A stretch of 64,000 nt of DNA from Linepithema humile (taxonomy: Eukaryota > Arthropoda > Insecta > Hymenoptera > Formicidae): NCBI RefSeq assembly GCF_040581485.1, contig NC_090134.1, forward strand, positions 3,410,001 through 3,474,000, read 5' to 3'. A program made the translations under genes and the position numbers. Below are positions 13,159-27,167 of the stretch, in pieces. The notes beneath the pieces were generated by a model. That model saw only the letters and a list, made by a program, of their open reading frames with translations. It did not search any database and was not told the origin of the DNA. Numbering within the stretch: the stretch's first letter is position 1; the number at the start of each line of letters is the position of its first letter.

Positions 13159-13247
13159 ATGATATAAGATATCATATTCCTTTCTCTGTGGAGAGAACTT
13201 CGGAACTTCAGTTTCGAGAAGTATAATGTCTTTTATATAAAAGACAT
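13159..13247. repeat. Two neighbouring palindromes in AT-rich DNA
   Basis: ATGATAT-AAG-ATATCAT lies at 13159-13175, and a perfect 22-base palindrome with outer ATGTC/GACAT lies at 13226-13247. Palindromes are easier to find in AT-rich DNA, but 22 perfect bases is notable. Confidence 0.6.
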
Positions 13248-16200
13248 AAATTTTATATCAGGATAAGTTATTCTCAATATGGAATATAAACCTGAATTTG
13301 TGAAAACACTGGTGATATAATTTTCAGTAAAAAATTGTTTCAAGTCGCGAGTAAAGATACCAGAACTTTAAGACGCGATGTGTGATTTCATTCGTAGCCT
13401 TGATGCACTTGTTCGGCAGAGTAAACGAGTGTTCGTAAAGTTGTAAAATGCAAGGGAAATGCTAGATGAGAAAGAATTTGTTCTTTCATATTACTCGTAA
13501 GCGTTCTGTTAGCGAAGTACGGAGATGCAATTCTTCCGTACTCCACCGTCTGATTGGAGTTTGAATAATAGATCGATGAACGCTGGCTTTCCTCCTCCGG
13601 TAAACTGAAGTACGGCCAATGCACGGGTACTTTTGCGCGACACTCGTCTTTTCGATTTTATCATGGGGGCCAATTGTGACGAAACTCGTGTCGACTTCCC
13701 CCCGATATCGAAAATCAATTCAAGAGTTTGTTTCCAAAAGGGTTTAACTTGGCTTTTTTTAGTAACAGAAAGTCAGTAATATATTTTTATCTACGTGTGA
13801 GCATTACTTCCCTTGAATCTTTTTAACAATGCACTTTCCGATTAATGCATTAACATACATAAAAAGAATATTAAATATTGAGATGGCTAAAAAAATTGTT
13901 AAACAAGAACGCTGGTTAATTATGCATTAGTTTAACAGCCACTGTCTGAATTATAAATTCCACGCCGCAATTGCACTCGGTCGCTCATATATTTATTAAT
14001 GTTTATTTATTAAAATTCAAACGTAGAGGAGTCGTGACATTCGCGAAATTAAGTGAACTCATTGTCGATATTCTAATTCGGGGAATTAGATATAATGAAA
14101 ATAATAGATACAATGTCGCGGTCGATTTATGTAACGCACGTAAACTCGTACGTAACGATTTCCTTTTATTACGCAGGGATATGCTTCGCGAGCATATCCT
14201 GCCTTTTCCTTAGACTCGTTATGCCAGTTTTCTCGTTTTGGCGGAATTCAACTGAGAAATGGAGACTGGCGCGTACGTATGTATATTTTACATATACATA
14301 TATACGCGCGCGATTCTTTTTTTATCTCCTACGCTTTTCCCATTACAGCCGCGGCACTGTATTACTCCACCTTCTATCCTCCGGCTTACTTTATATGCAT
14401 TATTCTTTGTAAATACGTATCCCTCTATTGCGCCATGCATTTAAAAAGATTTCCTAGGCGGCGGCGAATCTTATCGCTTAGCGGTTCGCAGCGTGACGGA
14501 TGACTTTTATTTCTTGATAATGATCTTCGATATGATTATATCGTATTCCTTAAGCCAAACAATATAAAATCTATCAGACGTAGAATATAATTATGCTGAA
14601 TTGACGTTACAAATATTTGATTCGCATTATTTGTAATTGTAATTGTAACACTACGTACTTTAATATCATTGAAGTGAATAATTAAATAAAACAAGTAATT
14701 GTAAAGAAGACTACAAAAAAGTTATATAATTGTACAAGTTATAAAAGTTGTATAATTAATTCAATAAAGTTTGCGATAAAATCGTGTGACAAATTAATTC
14801 TTGCGAAATGTTTATTCTATCATTGTCAATCGAAAACAACGATGTTGCAAATCCAATTTCAGAAGATCAGACAGGTGTAAAAATTATTCCTCGCACGATG
14901 TAACGTATATCTCGTTATGCGAGACACAATTAGTCACTGCGGAGCCTTTAAAGCTCGCTTATCCAATTAGGGATGAGGCAGAACAGACTCGTGATCTACA
15001 ATATTACCTCGAACCCTTTGAAAAGCCGCTCTCTAACGAGATGCGCAAACGCTTGAAAGAGAAAGCGAGAGAGGAAGGTGCGCGTCGCTCAAGAATGCAG
15101 AATTCGTGAGGAAGACGAAGGTCCACGCGGCGGCACCTTCCGCTCTTCTCCGACGGTTCGGAAGCTTTGAATCTACATGCAGACGACATCAAGTAGGTCT
15201 TGAATTTCCCACGTCCCGGCGGGAACGAGTCAGCAGCATTCGATCGTAGTGTGTGAGAACGATGTTTGTCCAAATAATTCCCGAATTAGTGGGGATGTTT
15301 GAATAAGAGTGAGCCCCGCGAGAGTGTGAACATCGTCGCTAGACGATTTCGAACGGAATGTCCGTTCTCACAGGAAAATCTTCTCAACATGTGACACCCG
15401 GTGTGTGGTGCTTTTTTATCTCTCACTATCATCCTTATTATATTCCTTTTATTTTACTCTGTTCTACTAAAAAGTAATTTTGCTCTTATCAACTTTTCTC
15501 TTTTCCAAATTTAAGTAGGAAAATAAGTTTTTCCATCACACATCAAGCCTTATTTTCCTAATTTAAATGTCATATTGAACGTCATGCTGTTAATATCTCC
15601 ATAATATCTTGTTATTGGAAGTCGAAATCCATTTGCTCATAGATTAAATTAGCATTTCAATAGCGTGTTCGATAAAACGGATGTTTTCGGATGTTAGCGA
15701 AAAATATTTTTTGAGCATTCACGAGCTGTTTCAGTTTTCGATTTTATTTGTCTCGTTCCTTTCGTTTCGCAGCGGTTTCGTCGACCAATTCCATTCCCCG
15801 CAGTATTCGCAAATGACTCGTGTGAAACATCACATCGTACGGAATGCAATTTTTTTCGACCAATTCTACTCAAACGAACAAAAAGAATTAAAGTGCGACG
15901 TAGATGATACTGACGTCGGTTCTCTCGAAATGGGGAACCGAGAACACGGGGGTAAAGACTCCCCCCCCCCCCTCCCTCTTTCGGTAATATCGTCGACGCA
16001 GTAAACTCGATAAGAACGCTACCGTGGAAAGTTACGGTAGCTTTATTTTATTACGAGAAGAACCGGTGCAATCCGGACGGATACGTTCGGGAATCGATCT
16101 ATATGGCGCACATAGGTGATTCGAAAGGGAACCACAATACCTGAAGAATATATCCAAGGGGTGAAAATAAAAATTCCAATAAACATATCTCGAATTTTCC

Positions 16201-18040
16201 GCTGTTTGAGAAATGCAGTGTAATAGCAAAAAATCTGTAGAACAATTCTTAAACTTATTGCCAGTTTAATATATTGTCAGTTTTAAAATTTTGTAAAATA
16301 AATTTTACTGATATGTATTTTTTAAATTTAATTTAGTTGTAATATTAATTTAAAAAAAAACTTAATATTTTGTTCTCATATATGAGCAAATCGACTGATT
16401 TAAAAATAATCTGATATATCGTACTTTTCACAATTAAATTTTACGGTTATAGGAACTTTTTCGTTTCTTTTAACCCTTTAAATTAACATTTTTCCAAATG
16501 TTGTCTTATGTATCACCCTATATAAGATTCATTCGCTACGGTGCAATTCGGTCCACCGCCACCGATCTCGCGATCTCACCTCTTGCCGGCGGCTCTTACT
16601 GTCTTCGGGAGCATCAATCTTACTGAAGCGAATGCACTGTCTTTGGTCGCGTGAAAAGTGCTTCTCGTCGTCACATCGCGTAGAAAAAGCTTCGGCATTG
16701 CTAGAACGGGTTTTGTGCCTTAAAAGCTTCAGTGCGACGAGGGTTGCGGTGACGCGAGAACAGTCGGTTTGACAGATGAGAATTCACGTCAAATTATCAT
16801 AAAATAAATATTCGCGTGCGTAAATAAGGCTCTTTATTTCTCTAATTTTTAGTTTAATTTCGAATTAATTGATAATTAAAGAAGAATTATATAAATAGAA
16901 TTATATAAAATTTCTTTTATCGTTTTTCCGGTGACCCTTAAGCTCTAATAAATTACACTAAGATTCAGCTTTCTTAAATTGCAATATAAATTTGTTATGT
17001 CTTCATATTAAAAATTAAAAATTATATCATTATGACAGTCATCACACAAACTTACAATTCTAAAATTTATGAAGTTAAGATATTGTCTTTCCTTCCGAAA
17101 CACATTGTATATTACAGCAATCGCGCGTAACACGTTGATAAGGTAAAGACTTCCTTCACGCGGAATCTCGTTAACAACTGGAAAATAGTTGTCACAAAAT
17201 CTCTGTCGTCCTCAATGTATTGTTCTTGCCCGTAATGACTATGTTCTACTCGAGGCTATCACCATACATTTCCCGGAAATTTCGTAGATGGTAAAACTCG
17301 AAGGATCTCAGACAAAGGCCCACGACGACCTAACGCCTTCTAAGGTGCATCGTGGTGTGCACGCGTGCCAGAAACGGAGCCATGGAGCCACCTGAACGTC
17401 GACGAGGCCACCGCACCATCGACCACGAGAGAACGAGAGCGAGAAAGAGAGAAAAAGAGACTTCTTTTCTTCCTGCCTTTTACGGATTTAGATATATGTG
17501 CGTGCCGACCGTCAAATCTTGTAGCATAAATTTTTTTCATGCACCTCCACACGTACGACAGATCTTCGCTGATTTTTCTTAGCGATTATAAGCTAATCGC
17601 TTGTTAGCAATTTTAAGTAATCGAAATTGACAAAAATAAAACTACATGACCTAACTACTTTTATTTAGTTTTTTGCAAGAGAAAAAATTTAACTGATACA
17701 CAAATCACATGCAAATTATAAACTATAGGCCTTTGAGTGGCACAAATAAGCATCTTAAAATGTGCTTTTTCAATTAAAAGTGCTGTTACGCTATTATGGA
17801 CAAATAAAAATTTTATTTTTATAATAATAATAATATAAAATATAACAAAAATATTATATATTGTGTTTCCTTTGCTTTTGATTTTCAATGTAGAACGCTG
17901 CAATTATCAATCTCTCTAAGCACTTTATTTAGAACCTGCTTATGCCTATTAATTAATTCAATGGGTGCCGAAGGTTTTGGCGAATGAATTAACGAGAGCC
18001 CGGGACGAAGATCACGAGACCGAGGAACACCGCGACGGGA
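13248..18040. other. No supported gene; one hairpin and a poly-C run
   Basis: Contains a hairpin at 14173-14202, a run of 12 C at 15961-15972, and patches of balanced composition near 15000-15380 and 16540-16780. A 102-codon frame at 14801-15109 has a charged C-terminal end but no recognisable domain. Confidence 0.5.
14173..14202. repeat. 12-bp hairpin with one bulged G
   Basis: GATATGCT (14178-14185), loop TCGCG, AGCATATC (14191-14198), extended by GCAG/CTGC with one extra G on the left arm. Function unknown. Confidence 0.6.
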
Positions 18041-18042
18041 AT

Positions 18043-18078
18043 AGAGAAAAAAGAAAGAGAGAGAGAGAGAGAGAAAAG
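18043..18078. repeat. 36-base pure purine tract with (GA)n
   Basis: An uninterrupted A/G run including about ten GA repeats; a microsatellite and possible GAGA-type site cluster. Confidence 0.8.
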
Positions 18079-20568
18079 CGGTTTTTCAAGCGATATACCA
18101 TAAACGGCTGAAGACAAGACTGACTCTAAATGGCCGCGGACCGGGAGCCGCGATGCCACGTGTATGCTCGTGCTCATAAGTCCTGACGTAGCCCGCGCCA
18201 GGCTATCTTTTCGACGAATCGTCGTCCTTTTTTACGTCTTTGCGCCGCTGAAACGGGCTGCATGCGCTCCTCGTGGCGAACGAGCAGATGCCATGCGAGA
18301 AAGGAAACAGTAAAATGAACATGTACGCGAACATCGCGGCCTTCGTTGTATATTGAACAAATGTAACTTTGCGAGAAAAATTCGGGCATGACAGCGCGCG
18401 AATTCATGCAAGTCCCTACCATGATTTATTCATCTCTCGCCGATGCCGAGACAATAGTGATATCTTAGAGATTTATAAAACAATAAAAAGCGTTTTGTAA
18501 TAATAAAAGCGAAATAGACAAAATTGTAGCAATATCGTCATTCAGTAGTGATATGAAAAATCGTTAAAAAATAATACTGAAAGTCAAAAAATCGTATAAA
18601 AATTACAATATTTAATTAAAAATTGTTGATGCCTTGATTAAAAAGAAAATACAATACATCCATTAATAGAATTACATCTGCAATCAAATCACAGCTACTA
18701 AGTTTTTCAGAAATCGCAATTAATTTTTCAGTGTATGAAAGTCTTATAATACAATTGCACTGATTGTGCGAGAGTTTTGATGCGATAGCGTGAATGTACA
18801 CAAGTGATAACTCAATACGCAAATACAGAAATGCAAAATACAGTAGATACGAAACGTAGTAATATTTGTAACGTAAATTCACGTTTGGAGCAATTAATCC
18901 ATTAAAATATAGCCCGCGGCACAGCGAATACGCTATTAGATGTACACAAATTAACTTCTTTAGTAGCTAAAAAGTTATAAAGAGGAAAAAAAGGACATTG
19001 TTTTAAATTAAAGCAGTATTGTGTATGCCAGAAAACTATTACGTATAAAAATTCAACAGTGACATTTCGTTGAAATTATTTTTTCAAATAAAAAAGTAGA
19101 GATTTTGCAATTTTGCTTTACTATATTTGCTTCATTACAGCATTACATTGATAATCTGATAAAAGCATTATCAAATTACACAAATAGTAGAAGATTTCTA
19201 TGTATTACTATTTTCTATCTAGTGATGATAATCTATATTATTCTTTTTCAGATGAGAAAGTCAATTATGTGAAACGGTTATAATTGACGTTCTAACCAAA
19301 AATTGATGTTTAAAAAATTTTTTTTCATCAAATGCGTGATATACTGACATTTAAAATGATCGCAATGTGTAACATCCATTACAGAAGTCAGTTTTTTTTA
19401 CAGTTTTTTGCCATGGACGAAATAAAATTCGCAATCGATCTCTTTACGAATATATAGGCATATAAAAGATGCAGAACGGCGATGTGCACATATACGATCG
19501 CGACGGCCCTCCTGCATATTTGATCGCGTGGAAACGCTTCGTTACGCTAATACCATCAATACCGGCGTTTAGTGCGGAACGCGAAACTGCCAATGGGACG
19601 AAGCTGAAATGGGCGCCTATCGATCACGCGGCGTAGCTATTGCATTATTATTATACGCGGCGTATTATTTATTAAAAAATAGTCGTTGAAATGGACATAC
19701 GTATCATTTTTAACGAGCTGAACGAACGACAAAGACGCGCTCGTACATAGAGATGTACAGGGGAGGCCCTATCCCAGGAGATATCGCGCCCCGCTTTGAA
19801 GGGATGTAATCAGGTCTGACACGTCCGGAAGTCTGCTCGTATGTGCCGACGCGAGCTCGTAAGGAACACCTTTGTACCTAAGGTACGCAAACCGGATGCA
19901 CAACCGCCTCTTCCGTGTTCTTCCTCCGTTTGCCCAGCTGCGCTACGCGGAGCGCGCAAATGCCATTAAAAATGAGTAAGAAATGTAATTTCAATGCTAA
20001 ATATTAAGATTAAATAAATAAAATATTAAGATTTCTATTTAAAATTTAATATAATTACTATAAAATGAACGATTGAATCGCAGAGTATAAACTTCATATC
20101 GTCATTGCAGACATTCGGAGCAAAAATTAAATTTTGTTAAGAAATAAAGACAAAAAAAATATAATATAATTTTGAGATTTTTAAATTAAAGCTGCAAAAT
20201 TAGGGTACAAATATTCGTTCGCAAAGAATGCAGCAAAATCATGAACAATAAATCGATTTTTGATATTTGGATTCATAAACAGAATTCACTTTCGGCGAAT
20301 ATAAGGACGAGATGGGCATAGACCCGCAATCCCGCAATCCCGCAATCAGTAACACATGGCGTGCCGATATATACCACACATCGTACACATCTACGGGGTG
20401 TAGCCTCTCAGAAACCGCAGCATTTGTATCTACAGTCACCCTTAATTACCGCGATAAATACAGAATACATACAATACCAATGAAAACTTTGTTTGGGAGC
20501 ATCCGAAACTTTCCATTATAACCCAACACGACAGCTATTACAAAACTACGCATACACATTACAAACTA
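18079..20568. other. No supported gene
   Basis: A GC-richer patch at 18120-18430 is followed by AT-rich DNA and another patch near 19490-19970. Three tandem copies of CCCGCAAT occur at 20323-20346. Reading frames are short and overlapping. Confidence 0.5.
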
Positions 20569-20813
20569 CATGATGAGTGAAATTAAAGTAAATTAAGATA
20601 ATCGTAAATGATAAAGCCATCAAAAGCAGTGTAATTGCTGCAAAATGATTAGTCTCGGGAAATGCTACAATTGCAGGAAACAATTTCCGAGGTGATAAAA
20701 TTCCACGAAGCTTTCTATATATCGTATTGCACACGCAAAGCACATAATGAATGGAATTAAATTAAATTAACATAATCGTACAAATAGTAAACTATTGAAA
20801 ACAGTATAATTGC
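20569..20813. repeat. Diverged direct duplication of about 70 bp
   Basis: Copies at 20569-20638 and 20743-20813 align along their length at roughly three of four positions. Both run from CAT(G/A)ATGA through ATAATCGTA to TAATTGC. The 104 bases between them are not obviously repeated. This could be an old tandem duplication or two remnants of one element. Confidence 0.6.
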
Positions 20814-23600
20814 AAATGAATCTTTTCTCTTATAATTATATTCTCGAATATCTTTTTATCTAATTTAATACTAATTAAATATATAACTTTTTACGAATGT
20901 ATATTAAATATGTAATGTTCGTTATATAATATTGATATATATTTTTAAATATTTTAATAACAATTCTATGATTGTATATGGTAAATTTATATTTTGTAGT
21001 CTTATACCTTGCTATTTTTACTACATAAAATTTTAAATAATGCAAAAATATATTAGACAAAACTCAGCAAATTTATTGTACTTAAAAAAATGTAAAAACT
21101 GTAGAAAATTTTTCAGATGATAAAATATCGCAAGACACCCTGTAGATCAAAGCATCAACGAACTAGTATAGAGAGGAAATCGTTCGAACAACGCGATTTC
21201 TTCGAATGTGTGAAAACCAACCGTGCTTGGTGCACCCTAAGCCAGCTTTCGTCTCTAACTCTTTCGATCTTCGGCGACTCTCTCGGTACAATATCTCACG
21301 CGGATATTGAATGGTCCGGTGATTCGTGTTGATAGGCAATTTGCCAATTTCCACCTCATTCTACCTCAACCTCACATTCCGCGCCAACGTGTGGTCTTTT
21401 CCCATCCACATGATTCCTTTTCTCAGTTCGCGCACTGAGTACACTTTTCATTTGGATTCGCACACGTTCCATTCATGCGCATGAAAAATCCTTACGATCA
21501 GAAATAAACTCGAGACGACATTTTTTTATACACGATATTTCAACGTTACCACTTTGTTGTTTTATTGGCTCTTATTAAAGTACTCATAAATTTTGTTCAA
21601 TTTTATATAAAAATTAAACTAAAATTTTAGTTTCTAAAATAAATTGTTTAGTTTGTAAAATTTGATACTAGACAAAAAATTGTCATCAAAAAGTGTGCTT
21701 TAATTTTCCACCATTTATTTTGCGTTCTGCATGGATCGTTTAATTAAATCTTATTTTTCTGCAAAGAGAACAACACTCAAATATGCACTCGTAAGTACAC
21801 GTTTCGCATAAAAGACCAAACAAAATTACCTCCTCTCTTAAATTGCAGAATTAAACTTTAACAATCTTGCTCAAGTGTTTATCTTTGTATTACCATTTGT
21901 CTTTACAAGAATCACATAAGAAAAACAAAAAATATCAATGAAAAAAGTTGCAATTGTTAGGATGCAATTAATAGGCAATTTTTTAGAAATATTTAACGGT
22001 AAAATAGATTTGGTTGAATAGATATGCAATATACAAGATTAGACAAAATATTTACGAAATAATCGATAAACAGAAATATGCATATTTATGTGACAAACTA
22101 TATTATTCTACACAATCATAACATTGTCATTATCATGTATATGCATTACCAACTTCATCTACAGGATCAGATAGGTTTGTTGCAATGACAAATATTTGTG
22201 AAATAAACGCATTATATAGTGTCATCTTTAGTTGAAAATTGTGTTAATTGTGCGATAAACCATGTCTGTTATCCATTACGTATGTATATATATACGCGTT
22301 GAGCAGCTTTTGCAATCTCTATTTAAAATATCTGATAGCGGGCGCGGCAATTTCGCATGAACGGTCATCGTGCCGTCGATGTAATTTGTGGATTAAAGTT
22401 GGCAGTCTCTAATTATCGAATTAACTCAGTCGCTTGATTAATTAGTTTAATTATCGATTCATACCTTTACTTCGCGTATTATTCGCATAGACTAAAAAAT
22501 AGTAACAAATCTGTCAGTATTACTAGTATTTTAGTTTTTAGCGAATTATTTGATATCAACGTGATGTTTGGTGATCCGTTTTTAGGGGATTAATTGATAT
22601 CGACGCGCGGAAAACACAGTTTATTTGTACCCTCTTCAAACGTGATCATAATTTCGTGCAATGAAAACATGATTGTACGTACTGTGATGTTTATTTTAAA
22701 TTCATGAAAGCTCTGTTAACATTGTAAATTGATTAAAATGTTTTATAGCAAAATTATTTTTACGATATTTTATCGAAACGCAATGCAGAAATTATATTTT
22801 CTAAAAAATATAATATAAAAATATGTAACAAGTAAATAATTAAACAACTAAATTAAAAAATAAAAATATTCAAAATATTAATAGCCTCTTTTAAATTAAA
22901 ATGCAAAATAATTAAAAATAATTATAATAAATTTGAAGTATTTTAATAATGTATATAACATTTCGTTTTTTGTATTAAATATTCATAACTGTGACAAATG
23001 ATGAGTCCAACCCTTAACAAACGATGACATAGCGACATCTCTTAAGAGTATCATACAAATAATCATCCCTTCACCAAGTTAGAGTTTGCCAACAATAACC
23101 TTGTCATTAAAAATTTTTTCTGAAAAACACAAATCTAATTTTAGAAATACACACATTAAGATTAATTTCATAAAAATAAGAAATACGTATATCTATTATT
23201 AAAATATCTCTTACAGAGATTCATATCACTAGCTGCGAGTAAAATGGAAATCTTGCGCGGAAAATTTCTATTTCAACATTCCTCTAGTTGATCAGCTTAT
23301 GGTTCGATTATTAATACTCGGTGTATATCCTACAGTCGAAAAAAACTTCTAAAAATTCCTGTGTAATTGTTAACTGCATCCTATATCTTTATACAGTTAT
23401 CAATCGCGACTAAAATCGATATTTTCACAAATAGATTTTAGAAACAGATATTATATATAATGAATTTATAGATAATGACTGAATAAATTTTAGTAATGTT
23501 GTTTATATTTTAAAAATTTGAAAAATAATATTATTTACCGGCCGTGTCGAAAAGTGGATGTAACTCTGCAGTTCCAACCCTCAAATGGATGCAGATAACG
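20814..23600. other. No supported gene; AT-rich
   Basis: Low-complexity AT-rich DNA, with a more balanced patch at 21110-21480. TAAT-rich homeodomain-like core sequences cluster at 22405-22460, which is expected by chance in such composition. Confidence 0.5.
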
Positions 23601-23610
23601 GTATGAACAG

Positions 23611-23686
23611 GGGTCGATAAGCGTCCTGCGTAAAACATCACACAGGGGACGCTTATCGACCCTTAACCGCTCCTCTCTGCAGAGAG
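23611..23686. repeat. 16-bp perfect hairpin next to a 14-base palindrome
   Basis: GGGTCGATAAGCGTCC (23611-23626) and its exact reverse complement (23647-23662) are separated by 20 bases. Immediately after them CTCTCTGCAGAGAG (23673-23686) is a perfect palindrome. The stem is GC-rich in an AT-rich setting, so chance is less likely. Possible small structured RNA, MITE remnant or protein-binding dyad. Confidence 0.65.
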
Positions 23687-23699
23687 CTTTCAAGCGAAC

Positions 23700-26410
23700 T
23701 TCATCACCAACAATCGATGCAATCCTACACTCGCTATTAATATTTTCCTCCTAAATTTTCTATGAGAAAATAATAATATCAATCCCACCCTTTTTTCCTT
23801 CAAATTTTCGTCTCAAGAATAATCAATATGTGTCAAACAACGTCAATACGTATATATTTTCGATTTCCCTCGAAAACAACGAATGTCAGGGTCCTCATTA
23901 GGCAATCAAGCAATCACTTCCAGGAGACAAAAATCGACGGCGGGATAAAAATACGGCGCGAGTGAAGGGCGGTCTTTACGGCGTGACACACGACTTCATG
24001 CGCCGCGGAAACGCGTTATTCAAATTTTATATTCGATTATGCAAATTAATGTGAAACGCATAAAACTGTCTCCGGAATTCGTTCGGACGGTGAGGAAGAG
24101 GGAGAGGTCGTACGGGGGAACGATCTTTATGTTTCTTCGGAAACAAAAGTCTACCGACATCAATCTATCTCTTTCTGTCCTTCGTCTCTTCCCTTAAATC
24201 TGATTCCTCGTTCCCTCTCTTCCATTCTTTGGCTCGCGAACGCCGTAACTTCTGGCGAAATGCCCCTGTTCCGCAGTGGGGGTATGCAAAGGGGGTAACG
24301 CCGGGTTCTCTTCGACACGTCGTGCATATGTCTCCCGGAAACGGGAAATATTGCGTCAGAAGTGTCGCGAGGCGTGTTTCCAACTTCGCGACTTTCGGTG
24401 CGCTTCTATTTTTCTTCTGGAGTTCTCATTTCTATAATATCGCGAGTCCACTTGACAGAATCAAACGAAATATTCAATAAGAATTTACTTAATAAAGACA
24501 AAATATCGTGTATTAACTGCAGTAGTATTGTAACTTATTAAATCAATGTTAAAACATTTTGATAAATAATAAACTTCACATATTATCTTCTTAAAAGAAG
24601 AACATTTCTTCTTAAAAGAAGAAAATTTATCAAAAGATCTACGTAGTCAAAAACAAATACGCGTCTTTGAAGGCACTCTATGTACCCGATGTTCCGCCGA
24701 ATTTCGACCGAGAGTATTGAGGATATCTTGATGTTTTACACGTCGGCGATGGATTTCGACGGCGTCAGGATATCCAATTTCAACACCGGTTAGAATAAAG
24801 CGTGATATCGTCCCGCGTGATGGATGCATTTAGATTGCGCTCGGTAAATCGAGTTCAACGTAGACGCTGCCGTGGCGTTCTGCGAAGAGAGAAGGAGAGA
24901 AATACAGAGAGAGAGGAGAAAGACAGAGTGAGAGAGGGTGTGGTAGAGAATGGAGGGATTTTAACGAAATCGCGGTGATGCCATGCAAATGGCCCGGTAA
25001 CAGCTTCCGCGCCTGTACTCTCTCCGCGCGACGGACACGCCGACTGTGTTGTGCGCGGCGCGGCTTAACTCAATTCCATACATATTTTAACACCGGCAAA
25101 ACCGTAAGAAAATTGCGTGATATGCATAAATGACTTCGCAAACTCGGTTACAAAACGGGGATTGCTCGCCCGGTGTCACGCGCGGCTCCACCGCACAAAA
25201 TCATTTCGAGCGGAGTTGTTACCGGAAGCCTCTTTCTATTTGGCCCCCGATAAACGGTAGACGTATAAACGGTATTCATGTTTATTTCTTTTTTAGCAAT
25301 TCAATACCAAAAAAATCAAAATGAGTCAATTACACTGAATAGCTTTAACTTTAAAAAAAGTAATAGCGGTCAAAAATTCGACAGATAAAATACTTTATCA
25401 AGCAAATTCTACATTACTATCACATTTTCCTACAAAATTATGTATGAAATCTTTTATTGTAGCTCTTTTTCAATAAAAAATAATTAATTAAGCCTTGGTT
25501 TCTTTCTTAATAATCAGATGTATCTTTTCATTAGATTTTTCTTCTCTTATGTAGAAGAATCCGGTAAACTGGTAAAGCCTGTGTTACAAAAATGAATTCT
25601 AGTTTCTGCCACTTTATAATAAAATTTTAAATGCACGCTCTGCATTGTTATATGTCACGCGTGTACACGTGCGTACCGAGAATGAAAGAACGTTGAGCTT
25701 GATAACGATCACGACCGTCCAGCTCCAGTCGCATCCGGAGAATGAATCGGCCCGGCGCGACGCAGCAGAGCAACGTGCAGCCACATTAAATTATCTATCG
25801 CGCAATTATTCATTTATGCTTATTCGCCTTGATACACCCGCGGATCTTGAATTATTACCGGCTTAACCGGACTTTTAATTCCAACGTATTACCATACTTA
25901 TCGTAGCGTACGAGCGATTCGCGTCTCGCCGAGCTGCGCCGGGACGACCCGGTCGCCCTTATGACGCACTTTTTACGAGAAGCTCTGCAATAAAATATAA
26001 GAAATTTTATCAAATTTTATCACGCAGAGTATAAAAAAAGTTACTCCTCAATATCTGTAAAAAAAACTTGCACATAACTGGCTAATTTTATTTGCTATGC
26101 AATTAGAGGATAGAGATGTATAATGTGCTTTTTTCAGAATCATATTTTTTTCGTTAATCTTGTAATATAATTGTAGTGTTTTTACGATTTGGTTAGCAAA
26201 AAAGTAGGTTAGAAACTTTCTTTATATAAAGAAATGCTGTAAGAAACAAAAGTATATCGCAGATTGTGAAAAAGCCCACCAATATTCTCTCGAAAAAAAT
26301 GTGATCGTAAAATTTTATAGTAACAAACATAAAGAACAATAAATTGTATGAAATTTTTAAAGAATTATTTTTCCGAAAATTGTAATTTCGTGGAAGATTC
26401 TGTCTAGAAA
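23700..26410. other. No supported gene
   Basis: GC-richer patches lie near 23930-24450, 24660-25270 and 25640-25990, with a purine-rich GA tract at about 24888-24945. A repeated short palindrome, CTTCTTAAAAGAAG, occurs twice at 24587-24621. Confidence 0.5.
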
Positions 26411-26530
26411 CTCGACAAGGAGAAGTTGGGTCCCTCTTGTACACAGCATCCATGGTGGTTGGTTGCAAGGAAGGCATATTTAGTACATAAATCAAAGCCC
26501 GAGTGGCCCTTGCTGGAGGCTAGGAGTTTA

Positions 26531-26635
26531 TATGCTAATATAAGGTGGAGCACACTGTGCGCGGGTCGCCATCTTGACCGCAATGTAACGTCTTGGAAAT
26601 TTACAGCGCAAAATGTTCTGAGATTACCAATATGG
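26531..26635. repeat. Diverged repeat, copy 1 (contains GCCATCTTG)
   Basis: Shares with 27050-27167, in the same order, TATGCTAATA, CGCCATCTTGACCGC, CGTCTTG and GAGATTACCAATATG. GCCATCTT matches the core of the YY1/Pleiohomeotic binding site, so this may be a regulatory or transposon-derived block. Confidence 0.6.
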
Positions 26636-27049
26636 CCATTTATTTATTTCTCAAAATAAAAAATATTTAAAAAATTTTTTTCAACATTTCTATCATTTTA
26701 ACATCACTTGTAATGATAAGTATGATAAAGTAATAAAATCTTCCACAAAACTAGACATTAAAGTTTCAGTCTGCAAATTGAATCAAACAATGCATTAGTT
26801 CAGCCTTGATTTTAATGCCTTGAAAATTTGCAAAAATATGGTTCTTAGAAATTATAAATTTATAAAAGCATAATCTTTACAATTACAAAAATTACTATAA
26901 TATTTCGCAGAATGCAAAAAAAGTTAATTATCAATCTGTCCTAACGAGAGAAAAATGCATAGTATTTTTTCCAAATTGCACGTATTCAAAGTGCCTTCGC
27001 TTCTCGCTCGTAAAAGTGAAAAACGGTTTCTCGGGTCCGGCGTGTTTTG

Positions 27050-27167
27050 TATGCTAATACAAAATCGAGCATGCTACGGACTCCGCCATCTTGACCGCGA
27101 TAGCGTCTTGTCAGGGCTGGGGGCAAGAGGTGGCAGAAATATTCTCCGCACTCGAGATTACCAATAT
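27050..27167. repeat. Diverged repeat, copy 2 (contains GCCATCTTG)
   Basis: Second copy of the block at 26531-26635, slightly longer through extra bases between CGTCTTG and GAGATTACC. It sits at the start of a 95-codon open frame (27091-27378) with no domain I recognise. Copies are in the same orientation, about 520 bases apart. Confidence 0.6.
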
